In this document: positions 8,273-16,337 of the stretch, piece by piece
Layout of the letters: the number at the start of each line of letters is the position of its first letter
How positions within the stretch are numbered: position 1 is the stretch's first letter
Assembly: GCA_910578785.1 (NCBI GenBank)
Contig: CAJTSJ010000013.1
Location: 1-64,000 of the forward strand
DNA: 64,000 nucleotides
Source of the DNA: an uncultured Muribaculum sp.
Lineage (GTDB): Bacteria; Bacteroidota; Bacteroidia; Bacteroidales; Muribaculaceae
Direction: 5' to 3'
Notes under the pieces: generated by a model
What the model was told of the DNA's origin: nothing
The model's input: the letters and a program-made list of their open reading frames with translations, nothing else
The model's database searches: none
Position numbers and translations under genes: made by a program

Positions 8273-9493
8273 ATGGAATCGAAACTTTTCACTCCTGCGT
8301 CGATAGGCCCTGTGACCTTGCGCAACCGCACCATACGTTCGGCCGCGTTCGAGGGGATGTGTCCCGGCAACAGTCCGTCGCAGATGCTCAAGGACTATCA
8401 TCTGTCGGTGGCAGAAGGAGGTGTGGGCATGACCACGATAGCCTACGCTTCGGTGACGCGTAACGGTCTGTCGTTTCCCAGGCAGCTGTGGATGCGTCCG
8501 CAGATCATACCTTCGTTGCGTGACATCACCGATGCCATACATGCCGCGGGAGCCAAAGTGTCGATTCAGCTTGGCCATTGCGGCAACATGTCGCATAAGT
8601 CGACCGCCGGCGAGACTCCTGTCTCGGCTTCAGGGCGGTTCAACATATATTCCCCGACTCCCGTGCGCGGGATGGCTGACGACGAGATAACGGCCATGAG
8701 CCGTTCGTTCGGCGACGCCGTGCGCCTGGCACGCGATGCAGGCATGGACTGTGTGGAGATTCATGCCGGCCACGGCTATCTTATAAGCCAGTTCCTTTCG
8801 CCCTATACCAACCGCCGCCGCGACCGCTGGGGCGGTTCGCTCGACAACCGCATGAGGTTTATGCGCATGTGCATGGAGGAGGTGATGAAAGCCGCCGGAA
8901 GCGACATGGGCGTGGTGGTCAAGACCAATATGCGCGACGGATTCAAGGGCGGCATAGATATCGATGAGGGACTTTTGATAGCCCGTGAGCTTGAACAGCT
9001 CGGCGCCCATGCTCTGGTGTTGAGCGGAGGGTTTGTCAGCAAGGCTCCCATGTACGTGATGCGCGGTGAAATGCCGATAGGCGCCTTGACCCACTATATG
9101 GACTGTTGGTGGCTTAAGTGCGGCGTAAGGATGTTCGGACGCATGATGATACCGTCGGTGCCCTACAGGGAGTGTTATTTTCTTGACGATGCGAAGGTGT
9201 TCCGCAACGAGCTTAAGCTTCCGCTGATATATGTCGGCGGCTGTTCCAGTCGGTCAAGCATAGAGCGGGTTCTGGGCGAAGGCTTTGAGTTTGTCCAGAT
9301 GGCGCGCGCGCTTCTGACCATGCCAGACTTTGTCAACCGTATGCGCGACGGAGTCGAGGACTCGGGATGTGAACATGTCAATTACTGCATCGGGCGGATG
9401 TATTCGCGAGAGATGGCATGCCATAAATGTGTGGCCGACCTTCCCAGATCGTTGCGCCGAGAGGTAGAACAAATCAAATCAAGGCAGAAATGA
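8273..9493 (+). CDS. Old Yellow Enzyme-type NADH:flavin oxidoreductase, candidate steroid ene-reductase
   Basis: An FMN-binding TIM-barrel protein of 406 residues. Family motifs are QLGHCGN (99-105), VEIHAGHGYL (161-170, with His164 and His167) and FLSPYTNRRRDRWGG (174-188). It corresponds to the N-terminal half of BaiCD and 2,4-dienoyl-CoA reductases and lacks their C-terminal FAD/NAD(P)H domain. Four cysteines near the end (366, 372, 383, 386) resemble a displaced Fe-S cluster site, but the spacing is not the canonical one. It starts 20 bases after the 5-alpha-reductase gene. By analogy with Bacteroidales steroid clusters it may be the 5-beta-reductase (inference). Confidence 0.85.
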   Translation: MESKLFTPASIGPVTLRNRTIRSAAFEGMCPGNSPSQMLKDYHLSVAEGGVGMTTIAYASVTRNGLSFPRQLWMRPQIIPSLRDITDAIHAAGAKVSIQLGHCGNMSHKSTAGETPVSASGRFNIYSPTPVRGMADDEITAMSRSFGDAVRLARDAGMDCVEIHAGHGYLISQFLSPYTNRRRDRWGGSLDNRMRFMRMCMEEVMKAAGSDMGVVVKTNMRDGFKGGIDIDEGLLIARELEQLGAHALVLSGGFVSKAPMYVMRGEMPIGALTHYMDCWWLKCGVRMFGRMMIPSVPYRECYFLDDAKVFRNELKLPLIYVGGCSSRSSIERVLGEGFEFVQMARALLTMPDFVNRMRDGVEDSGCEHVNYCIGRMYSREMACHKCVADLPRSLRREVEQIKSRQK

Positions 9494-10305
9494 GCGGAAG
9501 GGACTCTATTACATCGCTGAAAGGCGCGTGGGCTGTTGTCACGGGAGCGTCGTCCGGTATCGGTCTGGAATTTTCCCGTCAGCTTGCCGAGGCCGGATGG
9601 AATCTGGTCATGATAAGCAACCAGCAGGCCGAACTGTCGCGATGCGCGTCGGAGATAAAATCCCGTCATGGTGTGAAAACTATAGCCGTGGCTCTCGACC
9701 TGACCGAAGCCGAGGCCGTGAAAAAGGTGATGCACACCGTCAAGTCTGCGCAATTGTACCCGAAGCTTCTGATAAACAATGCCGGAGTGTTTGACTTCAA
9801 ATCGGTCGATTCTTTGGCTGAAAAGCGCATAAATCTTTATATCGACCTGCATGTGCGGGCTTTGACCATGCTCAGCAAGAGCATGAGCCGGTACATGGCG
9901 GAGCGTGACGGCGGTTATGTGCTCAATATGTCGTCGATGGCCTGCTGGATGCCGATGCCCGGCATTGCTGTCTATTCGGCGACCAAGGCATATATCAGGG
10001 CGTTTTCGCGTGCTCTGCGGATCGAGATGAAGGGTGCCGGAGTCTCAGTGACCGTCGCGTGTCCGGGCGGAATAGCCACGGACCTTTTCGGACTGCCGAA
10101 AGGACTTCAGCGTCTCGGCGTGAGGCTCGGTGTGCTTACGACGGTGGAGAAGTTCGTAAGCAAGGCTCTTCGGCGTACGTTCAGGCGCAAGGCCCAGTAT
10201 ATCAACGGCGGACTCAACCGAGTGTCGATAGTGGCGGTGGCTTCGCTGCCGGAGTGGGCGAGGGTGAAAATAAAGACACGTCTTTTGGATAAATTATCGC
10301 GATAA
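9490..10305 (+). CDS. Short-chain dehydrogenase/reductase, candidate hydroxysteroid dehydrogenase
   Basis: A classical SDR of 271 residues with cofactor motif TGASSGIG (18-25), NNAG (96-99) and catalytic Ser148/149, Tyr162 and Lys166 (YSATK). The ATG at 9490 overlaps the previous stop codon (ATGA), indicating translational coupling; upstream in-frame starts lie within the preceding gene. Position in the operon suggests it oxidises or reduces a hydroxyl/keto group, for example at C3, on a steroid-like substrate. Regiospecificity and stereospecificity cannot be read from the sequence. Confidence 0.85.
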   Translation: MSGRDSITSLKGAWAVVTGASSGIGLEFSRQLAEAGWNLVMISNQQAELSRCASEIKSRHGVKTIAVALDLTEAEAVKKVMHTVKSAQLYPKLLINNAGVFDFKSVDSLAEKRINLYIDLHVRALTMLSKSMSRYMAERDGGYVLNMSSMACWMPMPGIAVYSATKAYIRAFSRALRIEMKGAGVSVTVACPGGIATDLFGLPKGLQRLGVRLGVLTTVEKFVSKALRRTFRRKAQYINGGLNRVSIVAVASLPEWARVKIKTRLLDKLSR

Positions 10306-11129
10306 TGTTAGGAGAAACATATATAGTCACAGGTGCTACCGGCGGTATAGGCAAGGCTCTGGTCGAGGGACTGATCAGGCGCGGAGCCGGACGTGTAGTG
10401 CTGGCATGCCGCAATGTAGAGCGTGCAGAGGCCCTTATAGCTTCGCTTGATGCAGGAAAGACCGAGCTTCTGGCCATGAGGCTCGACCTTGAATCGTTTG
10501 CTTCGGTGCGTGAATTCGCCCGGACGCTGCTTGACTGCGGCTGGGGAATCAAGGCGCTGTTCAATAACGCCGGTACAATGCCCGGAACGATGCGTCTGAC
10601 CGAGGACGGTTATGAGTCGGCCACGCAGGTCAACTATCTGTCGACATGCCTGCTCACGGAGCTGATACTTCCTGCCATAGTGCGTGGCGGACGCATAGTG
10701 TTCACCACGTCGATGACACGACATATAGCGCGTCTGCACAGGAACTGGGCCGACCGCGCCATTAAGCACCACAGCCGCTTTGTGACTTACGGGCGAAGCA
10801 AGCTGATGATGACCCATTATGCGCTTGCCATGTCGGCGCGTCTGGCCGGACGCGAGATAAAGGTCAACTGCTCCGATCCCGGCATTGTGGATTCGTCTAT
10901 AATCACTATGGACAATAAGGTCGTGGACTATCTGAGCGACAGGCTGTTCAGGCCCTTTATACGCAACACGTCTACAGGTGCGGCTCCGGCCTTGGCTACA
11001 CTTGACATCGATGTGACGTCGAACATGTTTACCCCAGGCGGATGCCATGCCATGAGCGCCAGCTATCTGTATGAAAAAAAGCATCATATTGCCTTGGATC
11101 CTGTTAAGGAGTTGCTGAATCGGAAGTAG
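10305..11129 (+). CDS. Short-chain dehydrogenase, retinol-dehydrogenase-like
   Basis: A second SDR (274 residues) with TGATGGIG (9-16), NNAG (87-90), Ser136 and Tyr162-x3-Lys166 (YGRSK). The spacing and C-terminal part resemble the retinol dehydrogenase/WWOX-type SDRs, so it is not a recent duplicate of the preceding gene. Stop and start codons overlap by one base (TAATG), again implying coupling. It completes the four-gene operon. A role as the second hydroxysteroid dehydrogenase is inferred from context. Confidence 0.82.
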   Translation: MLGETYIVTGATGGIGKALVEGLIRRGAGRVVLACRNVERAEALIASLDAGKTELLAMRLDLESFASVREFARTLLDCGWGIKALFNNAGTMPGTMRLTEDGYESATQVNYLSTCLLTELILPAIVRGGRIVFTTSMTRHIARLHRNWADRAIKHHSRFVTYGRSKLMMTHYALAMSARLAGREIKVNCSDPGIVDSSIITMDNKVVDYLSDRLFRPFIRNTSTGAAPALATLDIDVTSNMFTPGGCHAMSASYLYEKKHHIALDPVKELLNRK

Positions 11130-11167
11130 CCGGGGCATCTTCACATTCGGTAGTATAAAATAGAAAA

Positions 11168-11192
11168 CCACGGAGCCGATAAGGCTCCGTGG
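11168..11192 (-). terminator. Terminator of the susC-susD operon
   Basis: A 10-bp stem CCACGGAGCC/GGCTCCGTGG with a 5-base loop. On the minus strand it is followed by TTTTCTATTTT, so it ends leftward transcripts from susD. It may also stop the converging steroid-type operon, though the plus strand has no T run. Confidence 0.8.
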
Positions 11193-11272
11193 CAAGGAAA
11201 CTAATCTATTATTATGTTAATGACCGATGCCGGTGTTTCACAACAACGGCACCGTGGTCGCTATAATCTGAA

Positions 11273-12874
11273 TCAGTAACCAGGATTCTGTTTCCAGTTG
11301 GTGTTGGTGTTCAGAACGTCAGTTCCGAGCGGGAAAAGACGCAGGTTCTTGTTGTTCAAAGAGCTCGGATTGATTTCCTTGACATACAGACGCTCTTTCT
11401 CATATTGGCCGAAGCGTATGAGGTCGTTGCGGCGCCACAGTTCGGCGAAGAATTCGCGTCCGCGTTCGTCGAGCAGGTCCTGCAATGTAGGAGTTCCTGC
11501 AACATCGGGAGCACCTGAGCACTGGCGCACCTGGTTCATAAGCGAGGCGGGGGTGTCGCCGTTGGTCGCGGTTGCACCGCGGAGGATGCATTCAGCCTTT
11601 GAAAGCAGAATGTCGGCGAAACGGAAAATTGGAATATCGTTTGTCTGACGACGTCCGTGGGTGTTGTAGTTCTCGTCGATGGGATATTTCACGCATTCAT
11701 AGCCCTGTGTCCATCCGTTGACATCCTTGCCGACGTTGAGCTCAGTGTCTAAGGTCTTGAGGGTAATGTCTTTCGAAAATACCAATTGCACTCCATTATA
11801 TTCGAAAGGCGTTGAGGTGAGGTCGTAAGTTATGGGGTCGAACAAGTAAATAGGACCTCCGATAATGGTCTTGGCGCGTTCGTCGCCGGGAAGAGCGAGA
11901 AGCAGTTCGGTCATATACGGATTGACACGGATATTGCCACCGCATGACTGGGTCAGAGGGAAGCCCCAGTAGCTGTTGTAGCTGCCCTTGTTCTGACGGA
12001 ACTGGAAGTAGCGGTCCCAGTCATGTCCATTGTCGACGTTGTATGCGGTGGAGTAGATGAAGTCCTTTATATGCACTCCGTTGTTTGGGAAGAACTTCTG
12101 GCGGTAGCCCGTTCCTACTTCAAATATGCCTGACTTGATGATTTCGTCGCACCATTTCACGCAGTCGGCAAGCTTCTCGTTGTCGGTGTTGTTGTCGACG
12201 GAAGTTATAGGATTTGTGTATACACCCCAGTTGAGGTATAGTTTCACGAGAAGTGCTTCTGCCATCCATTTATTGGGCTTGCCGTAAGTGTTGGTAGTGT
12301 TGTCTTCGGTAAGTTGCGGGATGACTTCAAGCAGTTCCTTTTCAACGAACTTGGCAACATCGGCGCGTGGAGAGCGTTCTATAAGTTCGCCTTCGGCGAC
12401 GTTGCGCTCAAGGACGGGTACATCGCCGTAGTTGTCCATCAGCATAAAGTGATAGAAGGCGCGGATGGCTCGGATAGGAGCCACAACGGGGTCTTTTCCA
12501 TCTTCACCTCCCATTTCCAAGATTACGTTGTTGCATGTGACGATACCTCCAGAAAGAGAGTTGTAGCAACTCTGTGTGTACCAGTCGTCGGGATTGGGTT
12601 CGTGGAGATATGGATGCGCATAGCGTACATCTCGATAGTCACCGTCGAAGCTTACGGGGAAAAATTCGTCAGACGACAGAAGCACCATTTCCTTGTAGTC
12701 GCGGTTCAGAATAGATTGGAATGAGGTGTAGCATCCCGTGAACTTGGCTTCGATGGCAATCGGATTGTCCGGATATTCTGTGTACTGGTTGTCCAGGTCG
12801 ACATCAAGATCTGTACAGGCGGAAGTTCCGGCGAGTACTGCGCCAAGGGTTAAGAGTTTAATATATGATTTCAT
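11273..12874 (-). CDS. SusD/RagB-family outer-membrane nutrient-binding lipoprotein
   Basis: A 533-residue lipoprotein with signal peptide and lipobox GTSAC (lipidated Cys20). The body shows the TPR-rich SusD fold: the early YTEYPDNP segment, a middle region rich in Tyr/Trp/Asn, and a C-terminal RFADILLSKAECILRG helix. SusD proteins form the lid over their SusC partner and bind glycans or peptides at the surface. It lies 21 bases downstream of its susC. No glycoside hydrolase or regulator adjoins the pair, so the substrate is unknown. Confidence 0.95.
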   Translation of the reverse strand: MKSYIKLLTLGAVLAGTSACTDLDVDLDNQYTEYPDNPIAIEAKFTGCYTSFQSILNRDYKEMVLLSSDEFFPVSFDGDYRDVRYAHPYLHEPNPDDWYTQSCYNSLSGGIVTCNNVILEMGGEDGKDPVVAPIRAIRAFYHFMLMDNYGDVPVLERNVAEGELIERSPRADVAKFVEKELLEVIPQLTEDNTTNTYGKPNKWMAEALLVKLYLNWGVYTNPITSVDNNTDNEKLADCVKWCDEIIKSGIFEVGTGYRQKFFPNNGVHIKDFIYSTAYNVDNGHDWDRYFQFRQNKGSYNSYWGFPLTQSCGGNIRVNPYMTELLLALPGDERAKTIIGGPIYLFDPITYDLTSTPFEYNGVQLVFSKDITLKTLDTELNVGKDVNGWTQGYECVKYPIDENYNTHGRRQTNDIPIFRFADILLSKAECILRGATATNGDTPASLMNQVRQCSGAPDVAGTPTLQDLLDERGREFFAELWRRNDLIRFGQYEKERLYVKEINPSSLNNKNLRLFPLGTDVLNTNTNWKQNPGY

Positions 12875-12895
12875 GTTGTTCGATAATTAAGAGTA

Positions 12896-15800
12896 TTAGA
12901 AATTAACGTTAACACCGACAATGAACTGACGTGTACGCGGGTAGCGGTTGATTCGGGCATCCCATCCGGGCTCGATTCCTCCGAGATTGATTTCGGGGTC
13001 GATGCCTTTGTATTTGGTGATGGTGAACACGTTGTTGACAGTTCCGTAGACGTGTACGTTGTTGAGCCATCCGTTGAAGCAGTTGCGGAATGTGTATCCG
13101 AGAGTAAGCGATGCCAAACGGAAGTAGCTGCCGTTTTCAAGATAGCGGTCAGACGGAGCGTTCGAGCGGGTGTCGTTGACGCGCTGTTCCTTTGCGCAGT
13201 CTGCGAGAACGTTCTTGCCGATACCTACGTTAGGCATGTAGCTGTAGTATGCGCGGGTGGCGTTGAAAATCTTGTTGCCGAATGTGCCCTGGAAGAATGC
13301 GTTGAGGGTCCAGTTGCGGTAGCGGAGTTCGTTGTTCCATCCGAGCTGGAGCTTAGGCTGTGCGCTGCCCTTCTTAACGCGGTCGTCGTTGTTGGGGTCG
13401 CCGGTGGTCACGAAGTCGCCGTTTTCATCAACAAGGCGTTCGCCGGTCTCGGGGTCGTGCTTGTAGAAGACGGAGCGGTCCTGATCGTCGTAACCGGCCC
13501 ATTCCCACATGTAGAATGTACCGACAGGTTCGCCTTCCATGATGCGCTGAACATTCCAGGTGTCGTAACCGGCGAGGTCCGGATTCAGCTTGTCGATGTA
13601 GTCAACAGTGAATTCGCCCTTCGACAAGGAGATGACTTTGTTGCGGTTGTGCGACAGGTTCAGTGTCGTGGTCCAGGTGAAGTCGCGGGTCTGTACGGGT
13701 ACGGCGTTTATGGTCACTTCGATACCTCGGTTGTTCATCTTGCCGACGTTTGCGGTCATCCATTCGTAAGGATATATGGCTGTCGACACCTTGTAGTCCC
13801 AGATCATGTCTTTGGTGTCCTTGTTGTAGTATTCGACGGTACCGTTGAGGCGACCGTTGAAAAATGCGAAGTCAAGTCCGATGTTGAGCATTGTGGTGGT
13901 CTCCCATTTCAGGTTGGGATTGGCATTATGGGCCGCTACAAGAGGCTTGAATGATGAAGAAACGCCGGTGGTCGGGTCGGTATATGTGAATCGTCCGGAG
14001 CGGTCCTTGTCGTAGGTATAGTAGAATTTCGATGAATATACGTCGAATCCCGCGGCGTTACCGCTCTGTCCCCATCCTACGCGGACCTTCAGGTCGTCGA
14101 AAATGCCGAGGTTCTTGATGAAGTCTTCCTGGCTTAGACGCCATGCGGCGGATGCAGACGGGAATGTGGCCCATTCGTTGTTCTTGCCGAAAGTCGACGA
14201 ACCGTCGCGTCTGATAGCTGCCTGAAGCAGATATTTGCTGTCGTAAGAGTAGTTGACACGTCCGTAGAACGATATCATTCTTTTTGTGGTCTTCAGTCTG
14301 GCCCAGATGGGGTCTTCGTCGTAGCTGTTGCCCATGCCGATATTGCTCCATCCAAGGTCGTCGTTGTAGAAGTTGTAGGCACGTGCGCCGAAACCTTCGC
14401 CGTTGTCCCACTGTTCCCATGAATAGCCTGCCATAAGTCCGAGTTTGTGGATTTGATTGAAGGTCTTGTCATAGTTGGCGTAGATTTCAACCAATTTATG
14501 TACGGAGTTGCTGGTTTCGCGCGAAGTTTGACCGTGACGTGCCTTCTGGTCGGGAATCTGGGTTTCGGTCGAGTAGTAGTCCTTATAGTCCCACTGATGG
14601 TTCAGGTAGTTGAAGTTGGCGTTAAGGAAGAGGCCGTCGATGATTTTAAGGCTTGCCTTTCCTGTGAAGTCGATGCGCTTGCTCTGCGATTTAGATATAT
14701 TTTCATAAATGAGCGACAGAGGATTGTAGTTTTGTGATGTATAGTTGCCTTCATACCAGGAGCCGTCTTCGTTGCGTATCGGGTTCAACGGAGAGAAGTA
14801 ATACATTGCATCGAGTACGGAAGCTCCACTTTTGTCCATGGGAATGCCCTGATGGTTGGATATGCTTCCGTTGACCTGGAGAGTCACTGTCAGTCGGTTT
14901 TTGAGCATTTTAGATTCGACGAGTGCGCGTCCTATGAGACGGTCCATGTTGGAGCCACGGACTATACCGTCGCGCTTCATATAGTTGACGCTGGCGGCGA
15001 AACGGCTCTGGTCGGTGTCTCCGGAGATGGAGAGGTTGTGGTTCTGGGCGAAACCTGTGCGGAGCACTTCGTCCTGCCAGTCGGTGTCGGTGTCCTGTCC
15101 GTGGTCGTTGAGTATTGTCCAGCCTCCGGTCTTGGCGAATGCACGAAGTTCGGAAGCATCCATCATGTCGAGGTTCTTGAGCGACTTTTCCCAAGATACA
15201 TATCCACTGTAGGTTACTCGGGCAGGGCCGTTGTTGCCGCGCTTTGTGGTCACGATGATGACACCGTTTGCGGCCTTTGAACCGTAGATGGCGGTGGCCG
15301 ATGCGTCGCGGAGCACGTCGATAGACTCGATGTCGTTGGGCGACACGAGCGACAGGTCGGCATCGGGAATTCCGTCAACCACATATAGGGGGGCAGTGGA
15401 GCCGTTGAGCGTAGAGGCTCCGCGGAGAGTGATTGAGGCTGTACCCCCGTTCGGGTCGGACGACTGTACGATGGAAAGACCGGCTACCTTGCCCTGCAGC
15501 ATCTGTGCGGGGTCGGTGTAGATGCCGACATTCATGTCTTTTGCGCGGACCGTGGTGATTGAGCTTGTCACGTCCTTGCGGGCCATTGAACCATAACCAA
15601 CGACAACTACTTCATCGAGCGCGTTGGTGTTTTCTTTCATTGTCACGTTGATCTTAGCACCGTTGACCTGCACCTCCTTTGAGATGTAGCCGATGTAAGA
15701 GAATACTAATGTTTTACCTTGAGCCGCTTTAATGCTGTATGCTCCGTTGGCGTCGGTGGCTGTACCGTTAGAGGTGCCTTTTTCTTGGACGGTGGCACCG

Positions 15801-15946
15801 ATCAGAGGTTCGCCTGTCTCATCGGAGACAACACCGGTGATGGTTAGGGCCTGAGCGTGTAACCCCCCCCAATTACAGCAAATTAGCAACATTGCGAAGG
15901 TTATGGCTGAGGCCAGTCTCCTTCCTGCACTTTTCAGGTTTTGCAT
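12896..15946 (-). CDS. SusC/RagA-family TonB-dependent outer-membrane transporter
   Basis: The 1016-residue protein has a signal peptide (cleavage likely after LHAQ near residue 32), a CarboxypepD_reg-like domain (GVVSDETGEPLIGATV, about 37-110), a TonB box-like DEVVVVGYG near 115, a plug domain and a 22-strand barrel ending in aromatic VNF. It imports a ligand handed over by the adjacent SusD, powered by TonB. The signal-peptide codons contain a run of eight G bases (plus-strand C run 15863-15870), so slippage there would shift the frame at once. A duplicated promoter/leader precedes it. Confidence 0.96.
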   Translation of the reverse strand: MQNLKSAGRRLASAITFAMLLICCNWGGLHAQALTITGVVSDETGEPLIGATVQEKGTSNGTATDANGAYSIKAAQGKTLVFSYIGYISKEVQVNGAKINVTMKENTNALDEVVVVGYGSMARKDVTSSITTVRAKDMNVGIYTDPAQMLQGKVAGLSIVQSSDPNGGTASITLRGASTLNGSTAPLYVVDGIPDADLSLVSPNDIESIDVLRDASATAIYGSKAANGVIIVTTKRGNNGPARVTYSGYVSWEKSLKNLDMMDASELRAFAKTGGWTILNDHGQDTDTDWQDEVLRTGFAQNHNLSISGDTDQSRFAASVNYMKRDGIVRGSNMDRLIGRALVESKMLKNRLTVTLQVNGSISNHQGIPMDKSGASVLDAMYYFSPLNPIRNEDGSWYEGNYTSQNYNPLSLIYENISKSQSKRIDFTGKASLKIIDGLFLNANFNYLNHQWDYKDYYSTETQIPDQKARHGQTSRETSNSVHKLVEIYANYDKTFNQIHKLGLMAGYSWEQWDNGEGFGARAYNFYNDDLGWSNIGMGNSYDEDPIWARLKTTKRMISFYGRVNYSYDSKYLLQAAIRRDGSSTFGKNNEWATFPSASAAWRLSQEDFIKNLGIFDDLKVRVGWGQSGNAAGFDVYSSKFYYTYDKDRSGRFTYTDPTTGVSSSFKPLVAAHNANPNLKWETTTMLNIGLDFAFFNGRLNGTVEYYNKDTKDMIWDYKVSTAIYPYEWMTANVGKMNNRGIEVTINAVPVQTRDFTWTTTLNLSHNRNKVISLSKGEFTVDYIDKLNPDLAGYDTWNVQRIMEGEPVGTFYMWEWAGYDDQDRSVFYKHDPETGERLVDENGDFVTTGDPNNDDRVKKGSAQPKLQLGWNNELRYRNWTLNAFFQGTFGNKIFNATRAYYSYMPNVGIGKNVLADCAKEQRVNDTRSNAPSDRYLENGSYFRLASLTLGYTFRNCFNGWLNNVHVYGTVNNVFTITKYKGIDPEINLGGIEPGWDARINRYPRTRQFIVGVNVNF
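15863..15870 (-). repeat. G8 homopolymer in susC signal-peptide codons
   Basis: Eight consecutive C on the plus strand (G on the coding strand), covering codons for Trp-Gly-Gly in the signal peptide. As present, the frame is open through the transporter. Gain or loss of one base would truncate it, the arrangement of phase-variable genes. Confidence 0.85.
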
Positions 15947-15968
15947 GGATTTGGTTAAAATTTAGTTT

Positions 15969-16133
15969 TATGAGGTTCTATAATTGAATTTTTCAGTGGT
16001 TTTCAGTCCGCAAGAACCTCGTTTGAGCGGATTGAAACAGCACAAAGTTAGCTTATTTAACTTAATTATTAAAGTATGTTATGCCGCTTTTTTGGGGTGG
16101 GGAGAGGTAATGCGTTGATAATCAAAGTATTCG
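15969..16133 (-). repeat. Promoter/leader element, copy A (upstream of susC)
   Basis: This stretch aligns with 23052-23216 in the same orientation, with only scattered substitutions and small indels; the offset is 7,083 bp. On the minus strand it holds the -7 box TAACTTTG (16043-16050), then a leader with two overlapping pairings conserved in both copies: TCCGC/GCGGA (16027-16031 with 16007-16011) and GAGGTTCT/AGAACCTC (16013-16020 with 15972-15979). The two stems are interleaved. It fills most of the 391-base gap upstream of susC. Confidence 0.8.
16043..16073 (-). promoter_or_regulatory. Promoter of susC-susD
   Basis: TAACTTTG at 16043-16050 (minus) with CTTTA about 19 bases upstream as a weak -33 element. 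Expected transcription start is near 16036, giving a leader of about 90 bases before the susC ATG. Confidence 0.6.
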
Positions 16134-16253
16134 TATGTGTGAATTATATAGTAATCCATTGAGGATGATAGCGTTTGATTTGGCAAGAGCCTCCCGTAGA
16201 AACGTGGTTGGTCCGGAACCATGATCGGATTTGCGTTCAAAGCAAAAGAAAAA

Positions 16254-16279
16254 GCAACTACGATTATACCCGTAGTTGC
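16254..16279 (-). terminator. Terminator of the glycan operon
   Basis: A 9-bp stem GCAACTACG/CGTAGTTGC with an 8-base loop. On the minus strand it is followed by TTTTTCTTTT, so it ends leftward transcription 59 bases past the glycosyltransferase stop codon. Confidence 0.8.
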
Positions 16280-16337
16280 CTTATTCTTAAGATGTGGTCC
16301 CGCTTGACATAGGGTTATGTGACCCCTCCATTGATAA

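Noticed and set aside
9490..11129. The two SDR genes as a recent tandem duplication
   Set aside because: They differ in cofactor motif (TGASSGIG versus TGATGGIG), active-site context (YSATK versus YGRSK) and C-terminal region, and look like separate SDR subfamilies.
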